Source: VAZQ01 sp963841705 (GTDB lineage: Bacteria > Pseudomonadota > Alphaproteobacteria > Rhizobiales > Xanthobacteraceae). From it: 64,000 bases of DNA. Position numbers and translations under genes: made by a program. This document shows, piece after piece, positions 42,287 through 51,441 of this stretch. Numbering within the stretch: position 1 is the stretch's first letter; each line of letters begins with the position of its first letter. The notes beneath the pieces were generated by a model, which saw only the letters and a program-made list of their open reading frames with translations, did no database searches and was not told the origin of the DNA. Where the stretch lies: the NCBI GenBank assembly GCA_963841705.1, contig CAWJDY010000044.1:124001-188000 (forward strand). The letters run 5' to 3'.

Positions 42287-43489
42287 ATGAAACAACTCAT
42301 CGGAGCGACCGCCCTGGCGGCGCTTTGGCTTGGCGTGCCTGCCCATGCGCAAGTCAACGTCAAGATCGGCGTGCTTAGCGACATGTCCAGCTTGTATTCA
42401 GACATCGGGGGCGCGGGATCGGTCGCAGCCGCCAAGCTGGCAATTGCGGACTATACGGCGCACGACAAGAACATGAAGGTCGATCTCGTCTCGGCCGACC
42501 ATCAGAACAAGCCAGACATCGGTTCCAGCATCGCCAATCAATGGTACGACGTCGACAAGGTGGATCTGATCGTCGACGTGCCCAACTCCGGGGTAGCGCT
42601 CGCTGTGAGCGAGGTCACCCGCCAGAAGAACAAGGCGTTCATCGTCTCCGGCGCCGCAACATCCGACCTCACTGGTCCGAAATGCAATGCCAATACACTC
42701 CATTGGACCTACGACACGTGGATGCTGGCCAATGGGACCGGCAAGGCGCTGGTGAAAACCGGCGGCGACACCTGGTTCTTTCTGACGTCCGATTACGCCT
42801 TCGGGCACGCGCTTGAGCGCGACACCGCAGCTGCTGTGGAAGCAAGTGGGGGCAAGGTCCTCGGCAAGGTGCGCCACCCGCTCAACACCAACGACTTCTC
42901 TTCCTTCCTTCTGCAGGCGCAATCGTCCAAGGCCAAGATCATCGGACTGGCCAACGCGGGAGGCGACACCATCAACGCGATCAAGCAAGGTGCCGAGTTC
43001 GGCATTGTCAAAGGCGGACAGAAATTTGCTGGGTTGCTCGTCTTCGCGAGCGACGTGAACGCACTAGGGCTGCAGACGGCGCAAGGCCTCACCTTGACCG
43101 AGACCTGGTACTGGGATGCCAACGACAACAACCGCGCCTGGACCAAGCGCTGGCAACAAGAGCGCCCAGGCAAGTTCCCCACCATGGTGCAGGCCGGCGT
43201 TTATTCCGGGATCACGCACTATCTCAAGGCAGTAGCGGCCTTGAAGACCGCGGCCGATGGCAAGGCAACGGTCGACAAGATGAAGCAGATGGGAACAGAC
43301 GACCCGCTGTTCGGCAAGGGTACGATCCGGGCCGACGGCCGCAAGATCCACGATGCCTATTTGTTCGAGGCGAAAGCCCCGTCGGAGTCCAAGCACCCCG
43401 GCGACTTCTATAACCTGCGCGCCACGATCCCCGCGGCCGAAGCTTTCCGCCCCCTCAAGGAGGGTGGCTGTCCGCTGGTGAGCGGCTGA
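42287..43489 (+). CDS. Branched-chain-type ABC periplasmic binding protein
   Basis: Class I periplasmic binding protein of 400 residues. MKQLIGATALAALWLGVPAHA is a clean Sec signal. The mature part begins VNVKIGVLSDMSSLYSDIGG and continues with LVSADHQNKPDIGSSIANQW, DVPNSGVALAVSEVTRQKNK and AFIVSGAATSDLTGPKC. This subgroup, with an Asp-Val-Pro-Asn-Ser-Gly ligand loop, differs from LivJ/LivK and I associate it with uptake of organic acids or aromatic compounds. ATG 42287 is set by AAGGAGGAGAACCCTT before it; an open frame from 42242 is ignored. The 237-base gap to the permease gene holds a perfect 29-nt palindrome. Confidence 0.9.
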   Translation: MKQLIGATALAALWLGVPAHAQVNVKIGVLSDMSSLYSDIGGAGSVAAAKLAIADYTAHDKNMKVDLVSADHQNKPDIGSSIANQWYDVDKVDLIVDVPNSGVALAVSEVTRQKNKAFIVSGAATSDLTGPKCNANTLHWTYDTWMLANGTGKALVKTGGDTWFFLTSDYAFGHALERDTAAAVEASGGKVLGKVRHPLNTNDFSSFLLQAQSSKAKIIGLANAGGDTINAIKQGAEFGIVKGGQKFAGLLVFASDVNALGLQTAQGLTLTETWYWDANDNNRAWTKRWQQERPGKFPTMVQAGVYSGITHYLKAVAALKTAADGKATVDKMKQMGTDDPLFGKGTIRADGRKIHDAYLFEAKAPSESKHPGDFYNLRATIPAAEAFRPLKEGGCPLVSG

Positions 43490-43542
43490 TCTCTTCGCGT
43501 GGCGCGAAGTTGTCCTCGGCGTCGCCCTGGCTGCAGGCAATT

Positions 43543-43571
43543 GTAGGGGCGGGTTTCAAACCCGCCCCTAC
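43543..43571. repeat. 29-nt palindrome, copy 2
   Basis: Fourteen-base arms (GTAGGGGCGGGTTT and complement) around a central C. It lies 54 bases after the binding-protein stop and before the permease genes of the same operon, where an mRNA hairpin could protect the binding-protein transcript from decay. Confidence 0.9.
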
Positions 43572-43726
43572 ACGCCACGAGCTCGGAACTCATAACCGCA
43601 GCCGGTACCGTAAACGCTTCGTGCGGCAATTGCGATCCAAGTGCTCGCGGCCCCGGAATGACGGTGCAAAACAGTTTGTGAAGCAGTGGCTCTAGAGGCC
43701 TGATCCACCGGCGATAACAGTTCTTC

Positions 43727-44611
43727 ATGCTCGAAATTTTCGGTATCCCCTCGCAAGCCTTGTTCGGGCAGCTGCTCATCGGCCTGATCAACGGCTCCTT
43801 TTATGCGTTGCTCAGCCTAGGCCTCGCCGTGATCTTCGGCATGCTCAACATCATCAACTTCACGCACGGGGCGCAATACATGCTGGGCGCCTTCACAGCC
43901 TTCTTTCTGCTGCAGTATGCCGGACTGGGTTACTGGTGGGCGCTCATCATAGCTCCCGTGCTCGTTGGGATCACGGGCATCATCATCGAGCGGCTATTTC
44001 TGCAATGGCTTTACAGGCTTGACCATCTCTACGGCCTGCTGCTCACATTCGGCCTAGCGCTGATCATCGAGGGCACGTTCCGTAATTTCTTCGGTTCTTC
44101 CGGCCTACCTTATTCCGTGCCCCCAGAATTGCAGGGCGGCCAGAATCTCGGGTTCATGTTCCTGCCGAACTACCGGGCCTGGGTCGTTGCCTTCTCTCTC
44201 GTCGTCTGTTTGACGACATGGTTCGTGATCGAACGCACGAAGCTCGGTGCCTACCTGCGGGCCGCAACCGAGAACCCGACGCTTGTCCGCGCCTTCGGCA
44301 TCAACGTCCCGCGCATGATTACCCTCACTTACGGCTTCGGGGTCGCGCTGGCGGCAATCGCGGGCGTCATGGCAGCACCGGTCTACAACGTCAGCCCGCA
44401 GATGGGCTCCAATCTGATCATCGTGGTGTTCGCGGTAGTCGTGATCGGCGGGATGGGCTCGATCATGGGGGCGATCGTGACCGGCTTCGGCTTGGGGGTG
44501 ATCGAAGGGCTCACGAAGGTTTTCTTTCCCGAAGCATCGAATACCGTGATCTTCATCATCATGGCGATCGTGCTGCTGATCAGGCCGGCTGGGCTGTTCG
44601 GGAGAGCCTGA
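43727..44611 (+). CDS. livH: Branched-chain-type ABC permease (LivH)
   Basis: Inner-membrane permease, 294 residues, about eight helices. Signatures are LINGSFYALLSLGLAVIFGM, LNIINFTHGAQYMLGAF, the loop TENPTLVRAFGINVPRMITL and the late VIGGMGSIMGAIVTGFGLGV. Together with LivM it forms the membrane channel for the importer. The ATG 43727 follows no strong ribosome-binding site. The stop is two bases before livM's start. Confidence 0.94.
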   Translation: MLEIFGIPSQALFGQLLIGLINGSFYALLSLGLAVIFGMLNIINFTHGAQYMLGAFTAFFLLQYAGLGYWWALIIAPVLVGITGIIIERLFLQWLYRLDHLYGLLLTFGLALIIEGTFRNFFGSSGLPYSVPPELQGGQNLGFMFLPNYRAWVVAFSLVVCLTTWFVIERTKLGAYLRAATENPTLVRAFGINVPRMITLTYGFGVALAAIAGVMAAPVYNVSPQMGSNLIIVVFAVVVIGGMGSIMGAIVTGFGLGVIEGLTKVFFPEASNTVIFIIMAIVLLIRPAGLFGRA

Positions 44612-44612
44612 G

Positions 44613-45575
44613 ATGCAGCGGCTCACCGAAGCGAGCAAGACTCCGTCGGTGCGCTCGCGTACCGAGATAATCGCCTTTGTGATCATGACCGCGGGGCTCG
44701 TGATTGCGCCGCTGTTCGCTTATCCCGTGTTCCTGATGAAGGCCCTGTGCTTCGCGCTGTTTGCCTGCGCATTCAACCTGTTGATCGGTTACGTCGGCCT
44801 GCTTTCGTTCGGCCACGCGTTGTTCTTCGGCTGGGCAAGCTATGTGAGTGCGCATGCCGCCAAGGTGTGGGGGGTCACGCCCGAAATCGCCATCCTGTCG
44901 GGAGCAGTGGTGGCGGCTGGATTCGGCGTGATAGTGGGCGCTCTCGCGATCCGTCGGCAAGGCATCTATTTCGCCATGATCACCCTTGCCCTGGCGCAGA
45001 TGATGTTTTTCTTCGCCGTCCAGGCACCCTTCACCCACGGCGAGGACGGCATCCAGGCAGTACCGCGAGGAAGGCTGTTCGGGCTGATCGATCTCTCGAA
45101 TCAGACCAACATGTATGCGACCGTGCTGGTGATCTTTCTTGCGTGTTTTTTGCTGATCTATCGAATCATCAATTCACCTTTCGGCGAGGTGCTCAAGGCG
45201 ATCCGCGAGAATGAGCCCCGCGCCATCTCGCTCGGTTACAGGACGGATCGATACAAGCTGCTCGCCTTCGTGCTCTCGGCAACCTTTGCCGGGGTCGCGG
45301 GCGCTACCAAGGCGCTGGTGTTTCAGCTTGCGTCCTTGACCGATGTCGATTGGCCGATGTCGGGCGAGGTCATTCTCATGACCCTGGTCGGCGGGCTCGG
45401 CACCCTGTTCGGGCCAGTGGGAGGTGCCTTATTCATGGTTACTTTGGAGAACTACCTCACCACCATCGGTCAGTGGGTCTTCGTGGTCCAAGGCACGATC
45501 TTCGTTGTCTGCGTGCTGCTCTTTCGCCGCGGGTTCATCGGCGAGCTCGCGCATGCCTTGCGCATCAAGCTTTAG
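44613..45575 (+). CDS. livM: Branched-chain-type ABC permease (LivM)
   Basis: Inner-membrane permease, 320 residues. LivM features include FAYPVFLMKALCFALFACAF, LLIGYVGLLSFGHALFFGWA, the Gln-Met-Met-Phe-Phe-Phe helix, and the cytoplasmic EAA-like loop FGEVLKAIRENEPRAISLGY then RTDRYKLLAFVLSATFAGVA. It is the last transport gene; 160 bases later a flavin monooxygenase gene starts on the same strand, so the pathway that uses the imported compound may be in the same unit. Confidence 0.94.
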   Translation: MQRLTEASKTPSVRSRTEIIAFVIMTAGLVIAPLFAYPVFLMKALCFALFACAFNLLIGYVGLLSFGHALFFGWASYVSAHAAKVWGVTPEIAILSGAVVAAGFGVIVGALAIRRQGIYFAMITLALAQMMFFFAVQAPFTHGEDGIQAVPRGRLFGLIDLSNQTNMYATVLVIFLACFLLIYRIINSPFGEVLKAIRENEPRAISLGYRTDRYKLLAFVLSATFAGVAGATKALVFQLASLTDVDWPMSGEVILMTLVGGLGTLFGPVGGALFMVTLENYLTTIGQWVFVVQGTIFVVCVLLFRRGFIGELAHALRIKL

Positions 45576-45737
45576 ATTGCCTGCGGGAAACCTGATTCCC
45601 TTGTCGAACAGGTTTGTAGTAACGCCGCGCGCTGGCCCGCTCGCACCTCTCATCGAGCGCAGCGCTGGCACCTGGCAGCAAATCAAGGAACAGTCGCTCC
45701 GCTGGAATACGCGAACAAGGAGGTAGTTCAGCGTACC

Positions 45738-46895
45738 GTGGGCGACATCCGACGTGTTTTAGTGGTCGGTGGCGGCGTCGGCGGGCTGACGGCTGCCGCG
45801 ATCTTCGCACGGCGCGGGGTGGAAGTTGTCCTCATCGAGAAGCGGCCGGCCTTTGACATTCCAGGGGTCGGGCTTGGTCAGCCCGCTAACGCGCTGCGCG
45901 TTTACGATACTCTCGATGTGCTCGAGGAGATACGCACCACCGGTTTCAGCTATGACCGGATGTATCTTTTCGACCCGGACCGGCGTTTGATCGTCGAGCA
46001 TAAGTTCCTTCTCGGCGACGACACGGTACCGGCCTTTTGCGCCTTGTCCCGATTGCAGTTGCACGAAATTCTGCTTGGGGCCGCCGAACGGGCCGGCGTG
46101 AACGTTCGCCTCGGCGTCACCGTTACCAGGATTCACGAGGATCATGACCGAGTTGATGTTCAGTTTTCAACCGGTCAATGCAACTCCTTCGACCTCTTGG
46201 CCGGATTCGACGGCATACGCTCTACCACCCGGCAGCACCTGGTCGGGACGGCATTCGCGCCCCGTCCTTCGGGATACGGCGCCTGGCGAGTACAGGCCCC
46301 GCGACCGGATTATGTACGTGGAATGGAGTTTTTGCAGGGGATCGGCAGCAAGACCGGCGCGATGCCGCTCGGCAATAACATCATGTATCTGTTCCACATC
46401 CGCCCTGAAGCCGTCGATGCCGATTTCGCAGGACAGGACCATGCGCAGCTGTTCGCAGAGCGATTGGCACAGTACGGCAGCTACGTTGCTGAGATCGCCG
46501 CATCTCTCAACAGTGACTCCGACATTGTGTACAGCCCGATCGAGCCGCTGATGCTGCCGTGGCCATGGTTCCGCGGACGGGTCGTCATCGGCGGCGATGC
46601 CGCGCACAGCTTTGCTCCGCATCTCACGCAGGGCGCGGCCATGGCCGCCGAAGATGCTTTCGTTCTTGCGCGCGAGGTGCTTGACGACGATGTTCCGGTC
46701 GAGGCTCGGCTGATGCGCTATTCGATGAAGCGCTACCCGCGATGCGCCTTCGTCTACACGTTCTCCGCTCAATGGCTCCATGATGAACAGTCCGTCCGCT
46801 CGGCCCAGGACTTGGAGGCAGCCCGGGCAGAATTGACGCTGAACGCATCGGCTCGCATCGGCACCAGCGACCGTATCCTCAACGGCCCTATCTAG
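45738..46895 (+). CDS. FAD-dependent aromatic-ring monooxygenase (PHBH/UbiH-like)
   Basis: Flavoprotein of 385 residues, hydroxylating an aromatic or similar substrate with NAD(P)H and O2. GXGXXG dinucleotide site RRVLVVGGGVGGLTAAAIFA at the N-terminus, a DG-type motif in LLAGFDGIRSTTRQHL, and the GD motif VVIGGDAAHSFAPHLTQGAA, MAAEDAFVLAREV near 280-310. These three define the PF01494 family. The start is GTG 45738 (GGCGACATCCG follows), 18 bases after an AAGGAGG at 45717; the spacing to the GTG is long, so an alternative start slightly upstream cannot be excluded. Its position after a HAAT importer suggests a catabolic role for the imported aromatic, by inference. Confidence 0.9.
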   Translation: MGDIRRVLVVGGGVGGLTAAAIFARRGVEVVLIEKRPAFDIPGVGLGQPANALRVYDTLDVLEEIRTTGFSYDRMYLFDPDRRLIVEHKFLLGDDTVPAFCALSRLQLHEILLGAAERAGVNVRLGVTVTRIHEDHDRVDVQFSTGQCNSFDLLAGFDGIRSTTRQHLVGTAFAPRPSGYGAWRVQAPRPDYVRGMEFLQGIGSKTGAMPLGNNIMYLFHIRPEAVDADFAGQDHAQLFAERLAQYGSYVAEIAASLNSDSDIVYSPIEPLMLPWPWFRGRVVIGGDAAHSFAPHLTQGAAMAAEDAFVLAREVLDDDVPVEARLMRYSMKRYPRCAFVYTFSAQWLHDEQSVRSAQDLEAARAELTLNASARIGTSDRILNGPI

Positions 46896-46931
46896 GGTAA
46901 CCACGCAGTCACAACGCCTAACCAGATTTCA

Positions 46932-48272
46932 TCATGACACTGAGCGCAATTTTCCGGGATTCATAAGGCCCAGAGGGTCAACATTGGCTCGAAACGCCAT
47001 TTTCCGCCCCTCCGGATCAAAGCGCCCGCCATCTTCGAGCTTGAAGATATGGGGGTTATTGATAACGCAGCCGTCTTTCTCGAACGATTGCATAATTTCG
47101 CTCAAACGTTGCTCCGTTGTGTATCGGATGAGCGGCAGACCTCCAATTCGACAGCGACCCTTCTCCTTGGTGTATTCATGGTGCATCAGGACTTCATCGC
47201 CGAAGCGCTGCATCTGTTCTTCCACGAGCGTTGGCTCGAACGGATTGGGCATAACGACCTGCAGATAGGTCCACTGTCGCTCGACCTGCAGCGCCATCAG
47301 CGTGGTATGATTGAAAGCCGTCTCGTGGATGCGCCGCAGATTTGCTGCGGCACTTTCGGTGTCGCTGACGGCCATCGACCGTTGCCCGTTGAATTTGCCG
47401 GCGAGCGCAAAGAAGCGATCGACGTCGCTGTGTTTGACCATCGAGAACATGGCGTGGCGGCTGCCGTCAAAATAGGTTTCCAATCTCTTGTAAAAGGGTG
47501 CAAAGCGACGCTCGACCGCGCTCAACAGGAATATGTCGAAATCGCTGTCGAATGCGGCGTTTCCAAAACCGATCACATCTCCATACCTAGGGAATGTCGC
47601 GATGCAATCGATCCACCTTTCCGCCGGGACCAGCTCGAGCTGCGCTTCCAGGATTATTCCGGTTGTCCCCCAGGCGTGAAACACAAAGCCCACGTCATCG
47701 CCCGAGAGAGTGAGAGTTCGAGGATTCTCTTCGAGCGTCATGATCTTCAGCGATTCGATCATGCCGGAATCGCGAATGATGCCATGACGAACGGAACCGA
47801 TCCCGGCGAAGCCACCACCGAGATAGCCGCCAATCGTGGCGGACTTCATCGTTGAAGGATACATCATCAGCTGCTGCCCCGTTGCTAGGGCGGCTTCCAG
47901 CGCAGTGTGGATCAAGGAACCGGCCTGCACGCGAATGCTGCCGGGGTTTACGGCTGTCACCTTGTTGTAACGCGTCATGTCAAGAACAATGCCGCCTTTC
48001 AGCGGTACCGATTGCCCGTAATTTCCCGTACCGCCACCGCGAACGGTAACCGGAATCCGGCGCTTGGCGGCCGCCGCCGCCACCGTCGCGATCTCCTCCT
48101 CAGTCTGGGGCTGGACAACGACGTCCGCCCTGCAATTTTGCAGCTGCGCAGTAAGAATCGGACTGTACCAGTAGAAGTCGCGTGACTTTATTCGCAATTG
48201 GCGTTCGTCAGTCGTGGAAGAGATGTTGCCAATCTCCTGGCGAAACTGCTCGACGAGCGTCTGAGTTGCCAT
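46932..48272 (-). CDS. FAD-linked oxidase (PCMH/GlcD-type)
   Basis: FAD-binding oxidoreductase of 446 residues, VAO/PCMH family. The FAD domain has VVVQPQTEEEIATVAAAAAK, PVTVRGGGTGNYGQSVPLKG, VLDMTRYNKVTAVNPGSIRV and the Gly-rich SATIGGYLGGGFAGIGSVRH. The C-terminal part ends DPLGLMNPGKLR, the typical GlcD/D-lactate dehydrogenase ending. The start is ATG 48272, with GAGGG nearby; an ATG at 48302 is less suited. The gene faces the monooxygenase gene tail to tail, 36 bases apart, which is compatible with, but does not prove, a shared pathway. Substrate probably a 2-hydroxy acid or similar. Confidence 0.9.
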   Translation of the reverse strand: MATQTLVEQFRQEIGNISSTTDERQLRIKSRDFYWYSPILTAQLQNCRADVVVQPQTEEEIATVAAAAAKRRIPVTVRGGGTGNYGQSVPLKGGIVLDMTRYNKVTAVNPGSIRVQAGSLIHTALEAALATGQQLMMYPSTMKSATIGGYLGGGFAGIGSVRHGIIRDSGMIESLKIMTLEENPRTLTLSGDDVGFVFHAWGTTGIILEAQLELVPAERWIDCIATFPRYGDVIGFGNAAFDSDFDIFLLSAVERRFAPFYKRLETYFDGSRHAMFSMVKHSDVDRFFALAGKFNGQRSMAVSDTESAAANLRRIHETAFNHTTLMALQVERQWTYLQVVMPNPFEPTLVEEQMQRFGDEVLMHHEYTKEKGRCRIGGLPLIRYTTEQRLSEIMQSFEKDGCVINNPHIFKLEDGGRFDPEGRKMAFRANVDPLGLMNPGKLRSVS

Positions 48273-48494
48273 CTTTCCCTCTTTAACAAGGCCCCGTAAC
48301 AACCTTCCCGCCGCCTACAGCTGCAATGGGGAGGCGAGCTTATCAGGCCCCCAAAAGTGAGCTTGCCGGCCTCCGCAGTGGCCTCTCGGCCACAGCAGGC
48401 GCATTCGGAGCCGGCGGCCGAAGATTCCAGAATTGCGCCACAAGGCATATGGTATGGTCGCGCGGTGCCGCTGAGTACAGTGGTAAGGGAGTGA

Positions 48495-48857
48495 GTGGCA
48501 ATGAGCGCGCATGCACCCGACAAACCGGCGACGATTGTCCCATTCGCGCCAATATCAAAGGGTCAACCGGAGGGCCACATCGTCGCCGACAATTCCGGGC
48601 GTACCATCGTGGCCTTGCTGCAGAAAGCGGCCGAAATGGCGAAGGAGGATTGCGCACGCGCCATGGATCTGGCTCACAAACTATCGTTTCAACTGCGCGC
48701 CGCGGAAGAAAGAGCCAGAGAGCTTGAGGCCGAGGCCGCACATTTCCGCGATCGCGCCGCCCGTGCGGAAGCATGGCTGTTGCGCATTCATAACGAGGTC
48801 GAGCATACATTCTTTCAAAGAAAGGACCGCAATTCGCGGCAAGCGCCACGGCAGTGA
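48495..48857 (+). CDS. Small coiled-coil protein of Bradyrhizobiaceae type
   Basis: Unnamed protein of 120 residues. The N-terminal 30 residues are Pro/Ala-rich and polar; residues 35-100 form one long helix with heptad-like spacing (GRTIVALLQKAAEMAKEDCA, AHKLSFQLRAAEERARELEA, HFRDRAARAEAWLLRIHNEV). I recall similar short coiled-coil proteins in Bradyrhizobium genomes, with no known function. GTG 48495 or ATG 48501 may start it, with AGGGAG upstream. It ends four bases before the TTG I propose for the next gene, a trypsin-like protease, so they may be an operon. Confidence 0.7.
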   Translation: MAMSAHAPDKPATIVPFAPISKGQPEGHIVADNSGRTIVALLQKAAEMAKEDCARAMDLAHKLSFQLRAAEERARELEAEAAHFRDRAARAEAWLLRIHNEVEHTFFQRKDRNSRQAPRQ

Positions 48858-48861
48858 GCAT

Positions 48862-49695
48862 TTGAGGATCGATACGCGATTAGCCAAATCCGGCGGCTCA
48901 GGGCCCCGGCCCGGTCCGACGTCGTTGTGGCTGAACTGCGCCCTCCTGGACCGAAGCTCTGCTGCCGTTCTCACGGCCTTGGCGTTATTTGCTTCCGTGC
49001 CCGCCGGAGCCCTGGTCGGCGGTGCGCCGCCAGCCAATCAGGCCATCGCCCGGCACGTGGTGCTGATCGTTGGCGCTCACAGCCTGTGCAGCGGCGTTGC
49101 GATTGCGCCCGATCTCGTGCTGACCGCGGCACATTGCGTGCTCGCCAACGGAAAATACCGGTTGGTGACTTTCGAGGGCCGGCAGGCCCTGGTGCGGGAG
49201 GTCACCCAGGTGGTGCCGCACCCGCAATTCTCGTTGCAAGCCGGCGAGCTCCAGGATCTCGCGCTGGTCAAGCTGGCGGCCTCGCCTCCCCCCAATCTGC
49301 GCCCGGCAGCTTTGAGCGACCGCCGCGCACCGGCTTCGTTCGGGGACCGGTTCGTCGTCGCGGGCTTCGGCGTGGCGACGAAGGGCCAGATCAAGTCCGC
49401 GGGCACACTGCGCATGGCCACACTGGTCGCAGCCGACCGGCCGAGCTCGCAACAGCTGACCTTGGTTGATCCAAAGAAGCTTGGCGAAAGCCCCGGACTG
49501 GGCGTCTGCAACGGCGACTCGGGCGGCCCCGTGTTCGACGAGCGCGACCTCACCCTGGTCGGGATCATAAGCTGGTCGGGCCCGCGTAATGGAGAGCCCG
49601 CATGCGGTTTCGTCAGCGGCATCATCCCGCTCGAGCGCTATCGCCACTGGATCGCTGATACGGCCGACGCGCTCGGCGCGCACATCGAGCCTTGA
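48862..49695 (+). CDS. Trypsin-like serine protease, exported
   Basis: Chymotrypsin-fold (S1) protease of about 277 residues if started at TTG 48862. The catalytic triad is His91 (LTAAHCV), Asp132 (QDLALVKL) and Ser220 (GVCNGDSGGPVF), and the late strand GEPACGFVSGIIPLERYRHW fits S1 proteases; several Cys can form disulfides. The hydrophobic stretch SSAAVLTALALFASVPAGAL before the mature start ALVGGAPPA looks like a Sec signal. Start is uncertain: no ATG lies in this part of the frame, and the open frame back to 48511 overlaps the coiled-coil gene in another frame and reads Arg-rich nonsense. TTG 48925 is an alternative. Confidence 0.82.
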   Translation: MRIDTRLAKSGGSGPRPGPTSLWLNCALLDRSSAAVLTALALFASVPAGALVGGAPPANQAIARHVVLIVGAHSLCSGVAIAPDLVLTAAHCVLANGKYRLVTFEGRQALVREVTQVVPHPQFSLQAGELQDLALVKLAASPPPNLRPAALSDRRAPASFGDRFVVAGFGVATKGQIKSAGTLRMATLVAADRPSSQQLTLVDPKKLGESPGLGVCNGDSGGPVFDERDLTLVGIISWSGPRNGEPACGFVSGIIPLERYRHWIADTADALGAHIEP

Positions 49696-49745
49696 ATGGA
49701 CCGGATCTCCGTTCCCTACAGGCAACGCAACGCCTTCGATGCGCC

Positions 49746-51323
49746 TCATTCCGCCGGTGCAGGCGAGGCTTGCGAGGGGGTCGCGGTCGCTGGGCCGTGC
49801 AAGGGGCGCTCCTCCATGAGTAGGACCCCGATCAGCGCCAGCGCGAGGAAAATATCGGAAGCGACAAATACCCACCGGAACACCGCAGCCATGTCGATCC
49901 CGGCCTGGCTCGCGCTCGTTACAAGCCATTCGACCCCGCTACCTCGCTCCGGCACGGCGCCGACGCCGGAAAGCAGGATGGCGCCCATGATCGCCACCGC
50001 GAGCGTGCTCGCAAGCGCGCGAAAGAAATTCATGGCTCCGGTCGCAGTGCCCACCCGGTGCCTCGCCACCGCGTTCTGAATGGAAACGGTTGCAATCGGA
50101 TAGATGGTGCCAACGCCAAAGCCGATGAAAGTAAGCGCGGCGATCACCCCGTAAAGCGGCATGGCTGGCCAGAGGACAAGTGCCGACACGCTCACGATCG
50201 CAATGATCCCGCCGCCGATCGCCGAAACCTTGTAACGGCGCAGATACATCATCGAGCGGCCTGACAGCATGGAGCCCGGAGTCGTCATCACCACAATCGG
50301 TATGAGCGCGAACCCGGCCTCGCTTGCGCTGAGCTTATGGGTGACCTGGAAATAGAGCGGCATGTAAATTGTGAGCCCCAGCACCGCGCCCATGGCGCAC
50401 GAGGTGGCAGCGGTACCCGCGCGCATCACCGGGTTTTGCATCACGTCCAGTGGGAGAAAGGGCTCGGGTGCCCGTTTGAGCCACCACGCGAACGCCAGCG
50501 CGACCGCAAGCGACATGCCGATGAGCCCGAGGATCATGGGGGATGCCCAGGGATAGCGGGTGCCGCCCGACGTCAGCGCTATGAGCAAGAGCGTCGCGGC
50601 TGCAATCATCAGCGTGGCGCCAACAAGATCGAGCTGATGTCGCCGGTCATGGCGCGGCAGCCGTCGCATCGCATGGAAGCTGAGGAGCGCTGCCGCCAAT
50701 CCGAACGGCACGTTGATCCAGAAGATCAAGGACCAGTGCAGATGTTCGGCCAGAATGCCGCCCAGCGCAGGGCCTGCTACCCCCGCCGCGATCCAGGATG
50801 ACCCAATATAGGCTTGGTAGCGCCCGCGCTCGCGCGGCGTGACCATGTCGGCGATGGTGGTCTGCGTGAGGGGCACGATGCCGCCGCCGCCGATGCCCTG
50901 CAGTGTCCGTCCGGCGATCAGGACGCCGATGTCGCGGGCGGCGGCCGAGACCGCCGAGCCCGCGATGAAGATGGCGAGCGCGACAAGCATGGTTGAGCGG
51001 CGTCCATAGATATCGGAAAGCTTGCCGTAGAGCGGCGACACCACCGTCGAGGACAGCAGATACGAGATGATGACCCAGGAAAGGCTCTCGACATTGCCGA
51101 GATCGCGACCGATGGTCGGAAGTGCCGTCGCGACAATGGTCTGGTTCACCGCCGAAAGGAACATCCCAAGCATGAGACCAAGGAAGACGTTGCGCACTTC
51201 CGCCTTGGTCAGCGGCTGATGCACTCCGCTCGGCTGTGACGTCGCGGTTTTTTGTTCCCTGCTCAGCAACGGCTCGGCTCGATTTGATTTGCTCCCGGCT
51301 CCCATATCGCGCGGGCCGTGCAC
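49746..51323 (-). CDS. DHA2-family (14-helix) MFS drug exporter, first of two
   Basis: Proton-driven multidrug exporter of 525 residues. Motif A is clear: LYGKLSDIYGRRSTMLVALA. Other hallmarks are LPTIGRDLGNVESLSWVIIS, LQGIGGGGIVPLTQTTIADM, and the pair of extra helices in the middle (LDLVGATLMIAAATLLLIAL) that define the 14-helix group. The N-terminal 40 residues are hydrophilic. ATG 51305 is an alternative start. A paralogue lies directly upstream on the same strand; a 9-base-arm hairpin at 51442 sits between them. No membrane-fusion (EmrA/HlyD) gene accompanies it. Confidence 0.92.
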   Translation of the reverse strand: MHGPRDMGAGSKSNRAEPLLSREQKTATSQPSGVHQPLTKAEVRNVFLGLMLGMFLSAVNQTIVATALPTIGRDLGNVESLSWVIISYLLSSTVVSPLYGKLSDIYGRRSTMLVALAIFIAGSAVSAAARDIGVLIAGRTLQGIGGGGIVPLTQTTIADMVTPRERGRYQAYIGSSWIAAGVAGPALGGILAEHLHWSLIFWINVPFGLAAALLSFHAMRRLPRHDRRHQLDLVGATLMIAAATLLLIALTSGGTRYPWASPMILGLIGMSLAVALAFAWWLKRAPEPFLPLDVMQNPVMRAGTAATSCAMGAVLGLTIYMPLYFQVTHKLSASEAGFALIPIVVMTTPGSMLSGRSMMYLRRYKVSAIGGGIIAIVSVSALVLWPAMPLYGVIAALTFIGFGVGTIYPIATVSIQNAVARHRVGTATGAMNFFRALASTLAVAIMGAILLSGVGAVPERGSGVEWLVTSASQAGIDMAAVFRWVFVASDIFLALALIGVLLMEERPLHGPATATPSQASPAPAE

Positions 51324-51441
51324 ACTGACAATGGCCGGATCAACAGGACAGGTATGAGCGTTGCGGGTTTGGAGCCGCTAGGATGGTCAAAATCGCGGCA
51401 CAAGCGCTGCGCCATGCTCCGGCGCTCCAAACGCGATTTTG

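Noticed and set aside
48511..48861. N-terminal extension of the trypsin-like protease
   Set aside because: Out-of-frame reading of the coiled-coil gene, Arg/Trp-rich and placed before the signal peptide.
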